From NCBI RefSeq assembly GCF_016862975.1, contig NZ_BONZ01000030.1:124001-188000 (forward strand): a stretch of DNA of 64,000 nt, read 5' to 3'. The notes under the pieces are model-generated. The model had not been told where the DNA came from. It did not search any database and saw only the letters and a program-made list of their open reading frames with translations. This document shows, piece by piece, positions 15,764-23,514 of this stretch; the stretch's first letter is position 1, and each line of letters begins with the position of its first letter. The position numbers and the translations under genes were made by a program. The stretch comes from Rugosimonospora africana. Lineage in GTDB: Bacteria > Actinomycetota > Actinomycetes > Mycobacteriales > Micromonosporaceae.

Positions 15764-17002
15764 ATGACGGCGATCGACGTCCGCCGCAGTCCGGACGCCG
15801 AGGCGGTGGAACACGCCATGACCACCGCGCTGCGCACAGTCGACGCCAATCTGACTGCCTTCGGCGACCGGTACCCCGGCGACACGACCGTCCACGGACG
15901 GTACCCGCTGCGCTCGGCACCCGACGGTCTCCCCGAGGGCGCCAACGTCGGCTGGACCACCGGCTTCTGGCCGGGCATGCTCTGGCTCGCCTTCGACCTC
16001 ACCGGAGACGAACGGTACCTGCGGTCCGCGTACTCACACGTGCGCGCCTTCGCCGACCGGATCGACCGCCGCCTCGACATCGACACGCACGACCTCGGGT
16101 TCCTGTACACGCTGTCCTGCGTCACCGGATGGCAACACACCGGCGACGGGACCGCCCGGCGCGCCGCCCTGGCCGCCGCCGACCACCTGCTCACCCGAGT
16201 CCTGGAGCCGGCGGGCATCATTCAAGCCTGGGGAGACCTCGGCGACCCCCGGCAGAGGGGCCGCACCATCATCGACAGCCTCATGAACACTCCGCTGCTG
16301 TTTTGGGCGAGCCAGGTCACCGGGGACTCCCGCTACGCCGCCCGCGCGCGCCGGCACGCCACCCAGGTGCGCGAGCACATGGTCCGCAGCGACGGCACCA
16401 CGTTCCACACCTTCTACTGGGATCCCGCCAGCGGAGCCCCGCTGCGCGGCGGGACCGAGCAGGGCAGCGGGGACGACTCGTGCTGGGCACGCGGACAGGC
16501 GTGGGGCGTCTACGGGTTCACTCTCAACCACCGGTACACCGGCGACCGGTCGTTCCTCGATGCCGCCTGCCGCTGTGCCGACCAGTTCCTGACACGGCTT
16601 CCCGCCGACCGCATCCCCTACTGGGACCTGGTCTTCTCCGACGGCGGCTCGGAGGAACGCGGCGGCTCGGAGGAACGCGGCAGTGCGGAGGAACGCGGCA
16701 GCGCGGAGGAGCGTGACAGCTCGGCCGCGGCGATCGCGGCCAGCGGCCTGCTGGAGCTGGCCAGAGCCCTGCCCGCCGGCCCGCGCGCCGGCGGGTACCG
16801 CGCCGCCGCCGGCAGCATCCTCGATTCGCTCGTCCACGGCTACACCACCGCCGGGCGCCCGGAGCCCCAACCGCTGATCCTGCACGGGGTCTACGACAAG
16901 CCGAAGGGCATCGGCGTCGACGAGGGCAACCTCTGGGGCGACTACTTCTACCTCGAGGCACTGACCCGGACGCTACGTCCCCAGTGGACAGACCCGTGGT
17001 GA
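15764..17002 (+). CDS. GH88 unsaturated glucuronyl hydrolase
   Basis: A 412-residue (alpha/alpha)6-barrel enzyme. Family signatures are GWTTGFWPGMLWLAFDLTGD, HDLGF (Asp110, equivalent to the UGL Asp88), IIDSLMN (Asp171, equivalent to Asp149), CWARGQAWGVYG and GVDEGNLWGDYFYLEAL. It hydrates and removes the 4,5-unsaturated uronyl residue left by polysaccharide lyases, matching the heparinase-like neighbour. GGAAGGGAA precedes the ATG. The loop around residues 294-317 is expanded by four GGSEER/GSAEER repeats just before DSSAAAIAASGLLEL. Likely cytoplasmic (no signal peptide). Confidence 0.92.
   Translation: MTAIDVRRSPDAEAVEHAMTTALRTVDANLTAFGDRYPGDTTVHGRYPLRSAPDGLPEGANVGWTTGFWPGMLWLAFDLTGDERYLRSAYSHVRAFADRIDRRLDIDTHDLGFLYTLSCVTGWQHTGDGTARRAALAAADHLLTRVLEPAGIIQAWGDLGDPRQRGRTIIDSLMNTPLLFWASQVTGDSRYAARARRHATQVREHMVRSDGTTFHTFYWDPASGAPLRGGTEQGSGDDSCWARGQAWGVYGFTLNHRYTGDRSFLDAACRCADQFLTRLPADRIPYWDLVFSDGGSEERGGSEERGSAEERGSAEERDSSAAAIAASGLLELARALPAGPRAGGYRAAAGSILDSLVHGYTTAGRPEPQPLILHGVYDKPKGIGVDEGNLWGDYFYLEALTRTLRPQWTDPW
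16643..16714. repeat. Four 18-bp tandem repeats inside the GH88 gene
   Basis: Unit GGCGGCTCGGAGGAACGC: two identical copies followed by two diverged ones, all in frame. They encode GGSEER, GGSEER, GSAEER, GSAEER, replacing the short loop usual before the RDSSAAA segment of GH88 enzymes. Confidence 0.9.
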
Positions 17003-17057
17003 CCGCACGACGCCGGTCCTCCTCGTCCGGCGCGGTCGGTCCGGGTCCGCGCTGTAC

Positions 17058-17081
17058 ATATATTGACCGTCGATATATATT
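17058..17081 (+). promoter_or_regulatory. PadR operator overlapping a leaderless -10 box
   Basis: Arms ATATATTGAC (17058-17067) and GTCGATATAT (17069-17078) match at 9 of 10 positions around one central base, a typical PadR site. TATATT (17076-17081) lies 6 nt before the GTG, so the operator covers the promoter and implies autorepression. Confidence 0.75.
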
Positions 17082-17087
17082 GATCGC

Positions 17088-17417
17088 GTGGCCGAGATGC
17101 GAGAGCCGACCTTCCTGATCCTGACCGCGCTGGCCGACCAGCCTCGCCACGGTTACGGGATCATCCAGGAGGTCGACACCCTTTCCGCGAGCCGGGTGGC
17201 GCTGCTGCCGGGCACGCTCTACACGGCACTCGACCGGTTGGCCGCCCAGGGGCTGGTGGAGCGCGACCGGGACGAGGTGGCTGAGGGGCGGCTGCGCCGT
17301 TACTACCGGCTGACCGACAACGGGCTGAAGGTCCTCGACGCGGAGGCCGCGCGGCTGCGCCAGCTCGCCACCGTCGCCGAGGCCCGGCTGCGCGCCGTCC
17401 GCCCGCGCACTGCCTGA
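17088..17417 (+). CDS. PadR-family transcriptional repressor
   Basis: A 109-residue winged-helix protein: MREPTFLILTALADQPRHGY, LLPGTLYTALDRLAAQGLVE, and wing RLRRYYRLTDNG are textbook PadR-N features; the C-terminal helix for dimerisation is present. GTG start chosen because a TATATT box sits 6 nt before it (leaderless); ATG at 17097 is an alternative. It is followed by a membrane protein gene, the usual PadR arrangement, and it probably represses that pair through the palindrome on its own promoter. Confidence 0.92.
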   Translation: MAEMREPTFLILTALADQPRHGYGIIQEVDTLSASRVALLPGTLYTALDRLAAQGLVERDRDEVAEGRLRRYYRLTDNGLKVLDAEAARLRQLATVAEARLRAVRPRTA

Positions 17418-17465
17418 TCCCGCACTGCCTGATCCGCGCTGTCTCATCCCGCACCGCCAGATTCG
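17407..17465. repeat. 15-bp degenerate tandem repeats at the padR stop codon
   Basis: GCACTGCCTGATCC occurs at 17407-17420, containing the padR TGA, and again at 17422-17435; two weaker copies follow up to about 17465. It looks like slippage duplication of the gene end. Confidence 0.7.
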
Positions 17466-17475
17466 AGGGAGACCC

Positions 17476-18576
17476 ATGTCCGGTTCGGTGTCACGGCTGG
17501 AGAAGCGGTACCGGCTGCTGCTGCTGAGCTATCCCCGCGCGTACCGGCGGGAGCGGGGCAAGGAGATCGTGGACACCCTGGCCGACCTCGCCCCGCCCGG
17601 GCGCACCCGTCCGACGGTGCGGGAGGCGTTCGACCTTATCCGGCACGGCCTGCGCGCCCGGTTGGGGCGGCCGGCCAGCCGCAGCGTCGTGGTGTGGGCC
17701 GTGCTGACCGCCATCGTGTGGGCGCTGTTTTCGGCGGCGATGGCCTCGCGCCTGGCGTGGGAAACCGCGCGCCCGCTGCCGAGCGTGGCGCGGGCGTCGG
17801 CCGTCTTCGCCACCGTCGCCCCCGGCCGCAAAGTATCCGACGTGCAGCGCAGCCCGGCGACGTTCGTCATGTACGGGCAGCCGCTCAGCCGGCAGGACCT
17901 CGGCGAGCTGATCTTCCCCGACGGCGGCGAGTACACATTCGGCTCCACGACCGGCTCGATGGGCGGGGCGTCGGACGTTGACCTACACCGATTCGCCGAG
18001 GACGCCGTGCGACGGCTGCACGCCACCGGCTGGGATGTGGGCAGGCCGTACACCCAGGTCCTGGACACCTGCGGATCCGATGACTGCGGAGGCCCCACCG
18101 AGTCGGAGACCTATCTCACCGCCAGGCGCGGCGACGACGTCATCACGATCTACATCGAGTACGGCGGCATGATCACCCCGCCGGTGAGCATCAGCATCGA
18201 ACGGGCGACCCCGTGGCCGGTCTACCCGGCGAGCGTCGCCGGTGGTGCGGTGGGCGCGGTGATCGCCTGGTTCGTGTTCGGCTGGGCGAGCCGCCGCACC
18301 GACGGCCGGCACCCCGCGCTGCGCGTGCTCACCGCGCTGCTGCTCGGAATTTCCCTGTTCCTGTGGTGGCTGCCGATCCCGTTCTCCTCATGGTCGCTGC
18401 TGCGCCATCAGCTCACCGAGCCGCACTACAAGTGGCATCCGCTGTGGGAGTGGCTGGGCCAGCCGGCGCTGGCTCTGTTCTTCCTGGTCGGTTGCGTCGC
18501 CGCGCTGACCGGCCTCGCCGTCGCGGCGCTGCCCCGCCGGCGACCCGACCCGTCGATGGATGTCGCCACTGGATGA
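17476..18576 (+). CDS. Membrane protein of PadR operon, unknown function
   Basis: A 366-residue protein. The cytoplasmic N-terminus (LEKRYRLLLLSYPRAYRRER followed by GKEIVDTLADLAPPG) is the conserved start of actinobacterial membrane proteins paired with PadR regulators. One helix follows (residues about 75-95), then an extracytoplasmic domain of about 150 residues with an apparent Cys pair (LDTCGSDDCGG), then three helices at the C-terminus. No catalytic motif is seen. A GGGAGACCC site precedes the ATG. Probably a stress- or envelope-related partner of PadR. Confidence 0.75.
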   Translation: MSGSVSRLEKRYRLLLLSYPRAYRRERGKEIVDTLADLAPPGRTRPTVREAFDLIRHGLRARLGRPASRSVVVWAVLTAIVWALFSAAMASRLAWETARPLPSVARASAVFATVAPGRKVSDVQRSPATFVMYGQPLSRQDLGELIFPDGGEYTFGSTTGSMGGASDVDLHRFAEDAVRRLHATGWDVGRPYTQVLDTCGSDDCGGPTESETYLTARRGDDVITIYIEYGGMITPPVSISIERATPWPVYPASVAGGAVGAVIAWFVFGWASRRTDGRHPALRVLTALLLGISLFLWWLPIPFSSWSLLRHQLTEPHYKWHPLWEWLGQPALALFFLVGCVAALTGLAVAALPRRRPDPSMDVATG

Positions 18577-18582
18577 GTGGGA

Positions 18583-18613
18583 CTCCGCCGGGAACTGTCG
18601 CATCCCGGCGGAG
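18583..18613 (+). terminator. Hairpin terminator after the PadR operon
   Basis: Perfect 10-bp arms CTCCGCCGGG (18583-18592) and CCCGGCGGAG (18604-18613) with an 11-nt loop, 7 bp after the stop codon. It lacks a U-tract, as is common in actinomycetes. Confidence 0.7.
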
Positions 18614-18706
18614 CCGTGAACCCCTTCCGGCCCGTTGACGGATAACGGGTGACATTCGCTTGGGAGGGTCAATGATTCGTACGTACGCGCGTGCGCGGGA
18701 TGCCGG

Positions 18707-19312
18707 GTGACGCCGCACTGCGCCACCGGAAGCGAGCTGGACGACGCCGCGGTGATCGCCGCCTCGATCGGGGAACCGGAACGGTTTGCCGCCATCTTCG
18801 ACCGGCACGCCCCGCACATCCACCGGTACCTGGCCCGCCGGCTGGGCGACGACGCCGCCGACGACGCGCTCGGGGAGACGTTCCTGGCCGCGTTCCGGCG
18901 CCGGCACCGGTACGACACCTCACGGCGCGACGCACGGCCCTGGCTGTACGGCATCGCCACCAACCTGGTCGGGCAGTGGCACCGGAGCGCGTTCCGGGAG
19001 CACCGACTGCGGATGGCCATGCCGGCGGCGCCTGTCGACGACGGGCACGCCGACCGGGTCGTCGCCGGGGTGGTGGCCCAGGCCACCCGGCGCGCCCTGG
19101 CCGGCGCGCTGGCCCGGCTGGCGCCCGGTGACCGGGACGTGCTGCTGCTGATCGCTTGGGAGGAACTGTCCTACGAGCAAGTGGCGACGGCGCTGTCCAT
19201 CCCGGTGGGCACCGTGCGGTCCCGGTTGCACCGGGCCCGCCGGCAGGTGCGCAGCGCGCTCGGCGACAGCGATCCGACCATGGCCGGAGAGGAGACGGTA
19301 CACGATGGATGA
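18707..19312 (+). CDS. ECF-type RNA polymerase sigma factor
   Basis: A 201-residue sigma-70 family protein. Region 2 reads FAAIFDRHAPHIHRYLARRL, DDAADDALGETFLAAFRRR, then DARPWLYGIATNLVGQWHRS. Region 4 reads ALARLAPGDRDVLLLIAWEE, LSYEQVATALSIPVGTVRSR, LHRARRQVRSAL. GTG start at 18707. The next gene, a membrane protein with a cytoplasmic N-terminus, overlaps it by 8 bp and is the likely cognate anti-sigma or effector. A short inverted repeat CCCGTT/AACGGG (18631-18649) upstream may belong to its promoter. Confidence 0.9.
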   Translation: MTPHCATGSELDDAAVIAASIGEPERFAAIFDRHAPHIHRYLARRLGDDAADDALGETFLAAFRRRHRYDTSRRDARPWLYGIATNLVGQWHRSAFREHRLRMAMPAAPVDDGHADRVVAGVVAQATRRALAGALARLAPGDRDVLLLIAWEELSYEQVATALSIPVGTVRSRLHRARRQVRSALGDSDPTMAGEETVHDG

Positions 19313-20255
19313 CCTGCGACTGCTTCGCGAGGTGGAACGAGACCGTCCACTGCGGACGCTCGAAGAACTGGCGGCACAGCGGAGCCTGCTGCTGGAGGCC
19401 ACGCGCGCCGATCCCGCCGGCGTGCGGGCTCACCCGACGCGCCGTACCCGCCCTGCCGGGGTGTGGGCCGGGTGGCTGGGAACCGCGCGGCGGCGGCTGT
19501 GGGCGGTGTTCGCCGCGGCGGTCGGGACGCTCGCGGTGGTGGCGGCGGCGATGCTGTTGCTGGTACCCGGCAAGGGCGGCGGCGACCAGCCAGCCCGGAG
19601 CGGTAGCGCCACCGAGGCGATCCTGGTGCTGCAGCGGGCCGCGGCGAAGCAGGCGGGGCTGCCCGATGTGGTGCCGCGCCCCGACCAGTTCGTCTATACC
19701 AAAACCGGCGGTCCCGGCGGGTTCCGCGAGGCGTGGTGGTCCGTCGACGGCACCCGTGACGGGCTGATTCAGGGTTCGACAGGCGTGACGACTCCCGTCG
19801 CGGGTTGTCGGGACGGTCGCGCCGCCGCGGTCAAGGGCGACGAGTTCGTTCCGGGCAAGACCGAGCCGTGCACGCCGTCCCCGGCGTACCAGCCGGACCT
19901 GCCCACCGATCCAGACGCGATGATGGCGTACCTCTATCAGCACGGCGGCGAGCCGGGTGACCCGAACGCTACGGGCAAGGCCGTGCTGACGTTGCTCCAG
20001 GAGCAGTACGTGCGGCCCCCGGCACGCGAGGCGCTGTTCGAGGCGGCCGCCCGGATCCCGGGCCTGCGGCTGATCCCGAACGTGACCGATGGCGCGGGTC
20101 GGACGGGCGTCGGCGTGGCGTGGTCGGAAGCCGGGAAGAACGGCCTACTGATCTTCGATCCGAAGGATTACAGCCTGCTCGATTCGGGCACGGGTGCGGG
20201 CGGAGACGCGGTGATCCGCCAGGCCATCGTCAACGAGGTGGGCCAGCGCGGCTGA
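19305..20255 (+). CDS. CU044_5270-type membrane protein, sigma-factor partner
   Basis: A 316-residue single-pass protein. The N-terminus (MDDLRLLREVERDRPLRTLE) and one transmembrane helix (WAVFAAAVGTLAVVAAAMLLL) followed by a large external domain (EAWWSVDGTRDGLIQGSTG, ARIPGLRLIPNVTDGAGRTGVGVA) match the CU044_5270 family found after ECF sigma genes in actinomycetes. Function is unproven; a membrane anti-sigma or sensor role is inferred from the 8-bp overlap with the sigma gene. Confidence 0.82.
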   Translation: MDDLRLLREVERDRPLRTLEELAAQRSLLLEATRADPAGVRAHPTRRTRPAGVWAGWLGTARRRLWAVFAAAVGTLAVVAAAMLLLVPGKGGGDQPARSGSATEAILVLQRAAAKQAGLPDVVPRPDQFVYTKTGGPGGFREAWWSVDGTRDGLIQGSTGVTTPVAGCRDGRAAAVKGDEFVPGKTEPCTPSPAYQPDLPTDPDAMMAYLYQHGGEPGDPNATGKAVLTLLQEQYVRPPAREALFEAAARIPGLRLIPNVTDGAGRTGVGVAWSEAGKNGLLIFDPKDYSLLDSGTGAGGDAVIRQAIVNEVGQRG

Positions 20256-20294
20256 CGACCGCCGTCGGCGACCACCGGACCGGGCGTCCACGCA

Positions 20295-20343
20295 CGCGGC
20301 GCCCGGTCTGGCCGCGCCACACGCGCGGCGCCCGGTCTGGCCG
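20295..20343. repeat. Direct repeat in a 307-bp gap
   Basis: CGCGGCGCCCGGTCTGGCCG occurs at 20295-20314 and 20324-20343. The whole gap (20256-20562) between the sigma-partner gene and the convergent AraC gene holds no gene I can support; apart from this repeat I see nothing in it. Confidence 0.7.
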
Positions 20344-20562
20344 CCGCGCACCCCGCGTCCATCGCGTCGACCGTGCACGCCTGCAGGGTCCGCCAGGACG
20401 CGTCGACCGCCCGCAGCCCGATGCGTCGCCCTCCGTGGCCTCACGCGGCGGCCTGGGCAACAGACCCAGGTTCCTAGGATGCCTTACCGCGAGCGGCGGA
20501 CGTCACACAGCTGTTGCGGGGAGCATCCAGTCGCACAAGCCCAGTCACACAACCAGGGGCCG

Positions 20563-21447
20563 TTACGACCGGCGGTACTCCCGCGGCGGCATTCCGAAGT
20601 GTGCCCGGAACCTCCGCGACAGGTGAAACTCGTCGGTGAAGCCCAGCGTGCGGGCGATTTCCCGCAGCGTCATGTCGGTCAGCCGTAGCAGGGTGGCGGC
20701 CGTCTGCAGCCGGCGCGCGTTGCGGTAGGCCAGTGGCGACTGTCCGATCTGGTCGGTGAACCGGCGCCGGAACGTGTCGTACGACAGACCGGAGTCGGCG
20801 GCGGTCTGCCGCATGTCCATGGGGGCGGCGAGATTGTCGGCGAGCCGGTCGGCCGCTCTCGCGATCGCGGGGTCGAGCGCTCGCGACCGCGGTGAGGACT
20901 GTCCGGCGTCCGTGACATCGAGCAGCCAGTCGGCCAGTGCGAGCAACTGGTGCTCGGCGGCTTGTCGGGAGTGTGGCGTGGCCCGCAGCACGATGCGGAG
21001 AGCGTCGATCGAGGGGATCGGGCGGGGGTAGCGCGGGCCCGCTCCGGCGAGCACCCCCGTCTCCGCGAGGGTGTCGAACAGGGGGCCGGTGAAGACCACG
21101 AAGAGCTCGGTCCAGCGCTCGCCGGGCGTGGTGCCGTACCAGTGTGGATGGCCCGGACCGACGAGGGTGTGGGCGCCGGGTGTGAGTGGCTCGTCGCGAC
21201 GGTTGGCGTCGCGGTAGCGCCCCTGCCCGTCGAGCACGATGGACAGGACGTACTCCGGCATGACCCGCAGTCCGGTCGGCATCAGCGGCTCGTCGTCGAC
21301 GACCTCACCGGCGAGGACGAGTTGACCCAGGCGGGTGAGTGGCGCGTCGGAGACGGTGATCCGGGCTCGCGTCTCGATGTGCCCGTGATGGACCGTGGTG
21401 CGGGGAGATGCGGAGGTATTCCGGGCGGCCACCGCCAGAACGTACAT
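20563..21447 (-). CDS. AraC-family transcriptional regulator
   Basis: A 294-residue regulator. The N-terminal half is a cupin-like sensor (VMPEYVLSIVLDGQGRYRDA, HTLVGPGHPHWYGTTPGERW). The C-terminal half has two HTHs: ADRLADNLAAPMDMRQTAAD through LSYDTFRRRFTDQIGQSPLA and YRNARRLQTAATLLRLTDMT with LGFTDEFHLSRRFRAHFGMP. The start is uncertain; ATG 21447 is the first reasonable one on the promoter-proximal side. It is divergent from the phytanoyl-CoA-type dioxygenase, its probable target. Such pairs sense sugars or plant-type metabolites in actinomycetes. Confidence 0.87.
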   Translation of the reverse strand: MYVLAVAARNTSASPRTTVHHGHIETRARITVSDAPLTRLGQLVLAGEVVDDEPLMPTGLRVMPEYVLSIVLDGQGRYRDANRRDEPLTPGAHTLVGPGHPHWYGTTPGERWTELFVVFTGPLFDTLAETGVLAGAGPRYPRPIPSIDALRIVLRATPHSRQAAEHQLLALADWLLDVTDAGQSSPRSRALDPAIARAADRLADNLAAPMDMRQTAADSGLSYDTFRRRFTDQIGQSPLAYRNARRLQTAATLLRLTDMTLREIARTLGFTDEFHLSRRFRAHFGMPPREYRRS

Positions 21448-21531
21448 GTCCTCGTCTGGATTCGACCATTCCCGGCGCGGATGCGTGCTCCTAGCGTTGG
21501 GGTCGACCGCCCTCGACGGATTGGACGTGGC

Positions 21532-22293
21532 ATGGTTCTGGTGACCGATGAGATGCGCGAGCAGTATCGCGACGAGGGATACTTCGTGCTGGAACGGGTG
21601 CTGACCGACGAGCAGCTCGAACTGCTCCGCGGCGGCGCGCGGTATTCGATCGACAAGCTCGACGCAGCCTTCGACGAGGCCGGGGTCGACCGGATCGGCA
21701 TCAACGCGCGGGGTAAGCGGTACTTCTCGACCATGATTTACAAGGATCGTCCGGAGTTGCGGGAGTTCCTGTTCGGCGACACGATGGCCGAGATCTGCCG
21801 GGCGACGTTGGGTGCGGACGCCTACCTGTTCTGGGAGCAGTACGTCATCAAGGCCGCGGATCCGGACACGAGCTTCGCCTGGCACCAGGACTCCGGCTAC
21901 GTGCACGAGGACCACGAGCCATATCTCACGTGTTGGATCGCGTTGGACGAGGTGACCGAGGAAAACGGCGCGGTCTACCTTCTGCCGTACTCGCGTTCCG
22001 GTATCCGTTCGTACGTCAAGCACATCCCGGATCCCGTCCGGAACGACCGGGTGGCTTACTTCGGGTCGGATCCCGGCATTCCGATGACCGCGCCGGCCGG
22101 CTCGATCGTCGTGTTCTCCAGCGTGGTACTGCACCGCAGCGGGCCCAACCTCACCGACCGGCTGCGCCGGGTGTATCTCGCGCAGTACTCCGGCGAGATC
22201 ATCATGACCAAGGACGGCAGCGAGCCCAGCGGGTCGTTCGAACGGTTCCTTGTGGACGGTCGGGTCGCCCCGGAGCTTGCCGGCGGGTCGTGA
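21532..22293 (+). CDS. Phytanoyl-CoA dioxygenase family Fe(II)/2-oxoglutarate oxygenase
   Basis: A 253-residue 2-oxoglutarate-dependent hydroxylase. The first iron ligands are in FAWHQDSGYV (His-x-Asp); the distal His is in VVLHRSGPNLTD, and the nearby Arg of DRLRRVYLAQYS can bind 2-oxoglutarate. N-terminal REQYRDEGYFVLERVLTDEQ is typical of PhyH proteins. The substrate is unknown. A TAGCGT box at 21492-21497 may be its -10. The divergent AraC-type gene and downstream EamA exporter suggest a small inducible metabolic unit. Confidence 0.87.
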   Translation: MVLVTDEMREQYRDEGYFVLERVLTDEQLELLRGGARYSIDKLDAAFDEAGVDRIGINARGKRYFSTMIYKDRPELREFLFGDTMAEICRATLGADAYLFWEQYVIKAADPDTSFAWHQDSGYVHEDHEPYLTCWIALDEVTEENGAVYLLPYSRSGIRSYVKHIPDPVRNDRVAYFGSDPGIPMTAPAGSIVVFSSVVLHRSGPNLTDRLRRVYLAQYSGEIIMTKDGSEPSGSFERFLVDGRVAPELAGGS

Positions 22294-22323
22294 TCGCATC
22301 GCGAACTATGGTTGGATCGGCCG

Positions 22324-23190
22324 GTGACGTCCCTGACCGCACTGGCCGGACGTACCTTCGGCGCGATCCCACCACCGGCCCTGGTGCTGCTCGACATCGT
22401 CAGCGTTCAGCTGGGCTCGGCGTTGGCCAAGCACCTGTTCGGCGCGGTGGGCAGCTTCGGGACGGTCGCGTTGCGGCTGTTCTTCGCGGCGGCGGTGCTG
22501 ATGCTGTTGTGGCGGCCGTCGCCGCGCTCGAATCGTCGCACGTGGACAGTCGTGCTCGGCTACGGCGTGGTTCTCGGCCTGATGAACCTGTGTTTCTACC
22601 TGGCGTTGGCCCGGATCCCGCTGGGGATCGCGGTCACCATAGACTTCCTCGGGCCGCTTGCGGTGGCCCTGGCCGGGTCCAGGCGGTGGCTCGACGCCTG
22701 CTGGGCCGTGCTCGCGGCGGGCGGCGTGGTCCTGCTGACGGAGGGAGGCGGCGCCCTCAACCTTGTCGGTCTTCTGTTCGCCATCGCCGCGGGAGCATGC
22801 TGGGGCCTGTACATCCTGGTCGGCGCGGCGCTGGGCCGCCAGACCACGGAGGGCGAGGGGCTGGCTCTGGGGATGGCCGTCGGGGCACTGGTGGCTGTGC
22901 CGTTCGGCGTGGCCGAGAGTGGCACGGCGCTGATTCGGCCGTGGGTGCTGACGGCGGGGCTCGGCGTGGCGCTGCTGTCGTCGGTGATCCCGTACTCGCT
23001 GGATCTGGAGGCACTACGCAAGATGCCACCGCGCGTGTTCAGCATCCTGATGAGCCTCGAACCAGCGATGGCGGCACTCATCGGCCTCATCGTGCTCCGG
23101 GAATCGCTGCGTTGGGTGCAGTGGATCGCGGTGCTGTGCGTGGTGGCCGCATCGGTGGGCGCGACCCGCGGCGCCCGTCCGGATGCCTGA
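22324..23190 (+). CDS. EamA (RhtA-type) drug/metabolite exporter
   Basis: A 288-residue inner-membrane protein with ten predicted helices and two EamA repeats (GSFGTVALRLFFAAAVLMLL, LGIAVTIDFLGPLAVALAGS; RVFSILMSLEPAMAALIGLI). It resembles RhtA-type exporters of amino acids such as threonine/homoserine; the substrate is not known here. GTG start; TATGGT at 22307-22312 would place transcription a few bases upstream. It follows the dioxygenase gene by 30 bp. Confidence 0.87.
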   Translation: MTSLTALAGRTFGAIPPPALVLLDIVSVQLGSALAKHLFGAVGSFGTVALRLFFAAAVLMLLWRPSPRSNRRTWTVVLGYGVVLGLMNLCFYLALARIPLGIAVTIDFLGPLAVALAGSRRWLDACWAVLAAGGVVLLTEGGGALNLVGLLFAIAAGACWGLYILVGAALGRQTTEGEGLALGMAVGALVAVPFGVAESGTALIRPWVLTAGLGVALLSSVIPYSLDLEALRKMPPRVFSILMSLEPAMAALIGLIVLRESLRWVQWIAVLCVVAASVGATRGARPDA

Positions 23191-23292
23191 CCGATCGGGT
23201 CGCCGTACGTACTCTGCGGGATCGCGGCGAGTGGAGTCGATGAGCACCCCGAAACCGGGTCGCCCGGTGCACACACGCGGTAATTTCGAGGT

Positions 23293-23427
23293 ATGGGCGC
23301 CTATTACCGGTGGGGCTACGGCGGGGGAGGAATAGGCTGCTGCTTACTGATCGTGATCGTCCTGGCGGTCATCGTGGCGCTGGTCGCGCGGAGCCGGCGG
23401 GGCCGGAGGCCGCCGCCGCCACGGTAG
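23293..23427 (+). CDS. Small membrane protein, 44 residues
   Basis: A short gene, ATG to TAG. The N-terminus is Gly/Tyr-rich (MGAYYRWGYGGGGIGCC), followed by one hydrophobic helix (LLIVIVLAVIVALVA) and a basic Arg/Pro tail (RSRRGRRPPPPR), so it should be an inner-membrane miniprotein with a cytoplasmic tail. A perfect-looking TAATTT box (23281-23286) lies 6 nt from the ATG, which supports a leaderless transcript and a real gene. Function unknown. Confidence 0.65.
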   Translation: MGAYYRWGYGGGGIGCCLLIVIVLAVIVALVARSRRGRRPPPPR

Positions 23428-23514
23428 CGACCGCCGGGTGCACCTCGGCTCGGCTGGCATCGTCGGCCGACGGGACGGTCTCGACGACATCCCAACCCCG
23501 GCCGGCGGCTCGCA

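Noticed and set aside
17011-17032. Hairpin after the GH88 gene (CGCCGG / CCGGCG)
   Set aside because: Only 6 bp with a 10-nt loop and no supporting context; too common in such GC-rich DNA.
21448-22299. N-terminal extension of the AraC regulator opposite the dioxygenase gene
   Set aside because: The extra 284 residues are antisense to a clear PhyH-family protein; AraC proteins of this type are about 290 residues.
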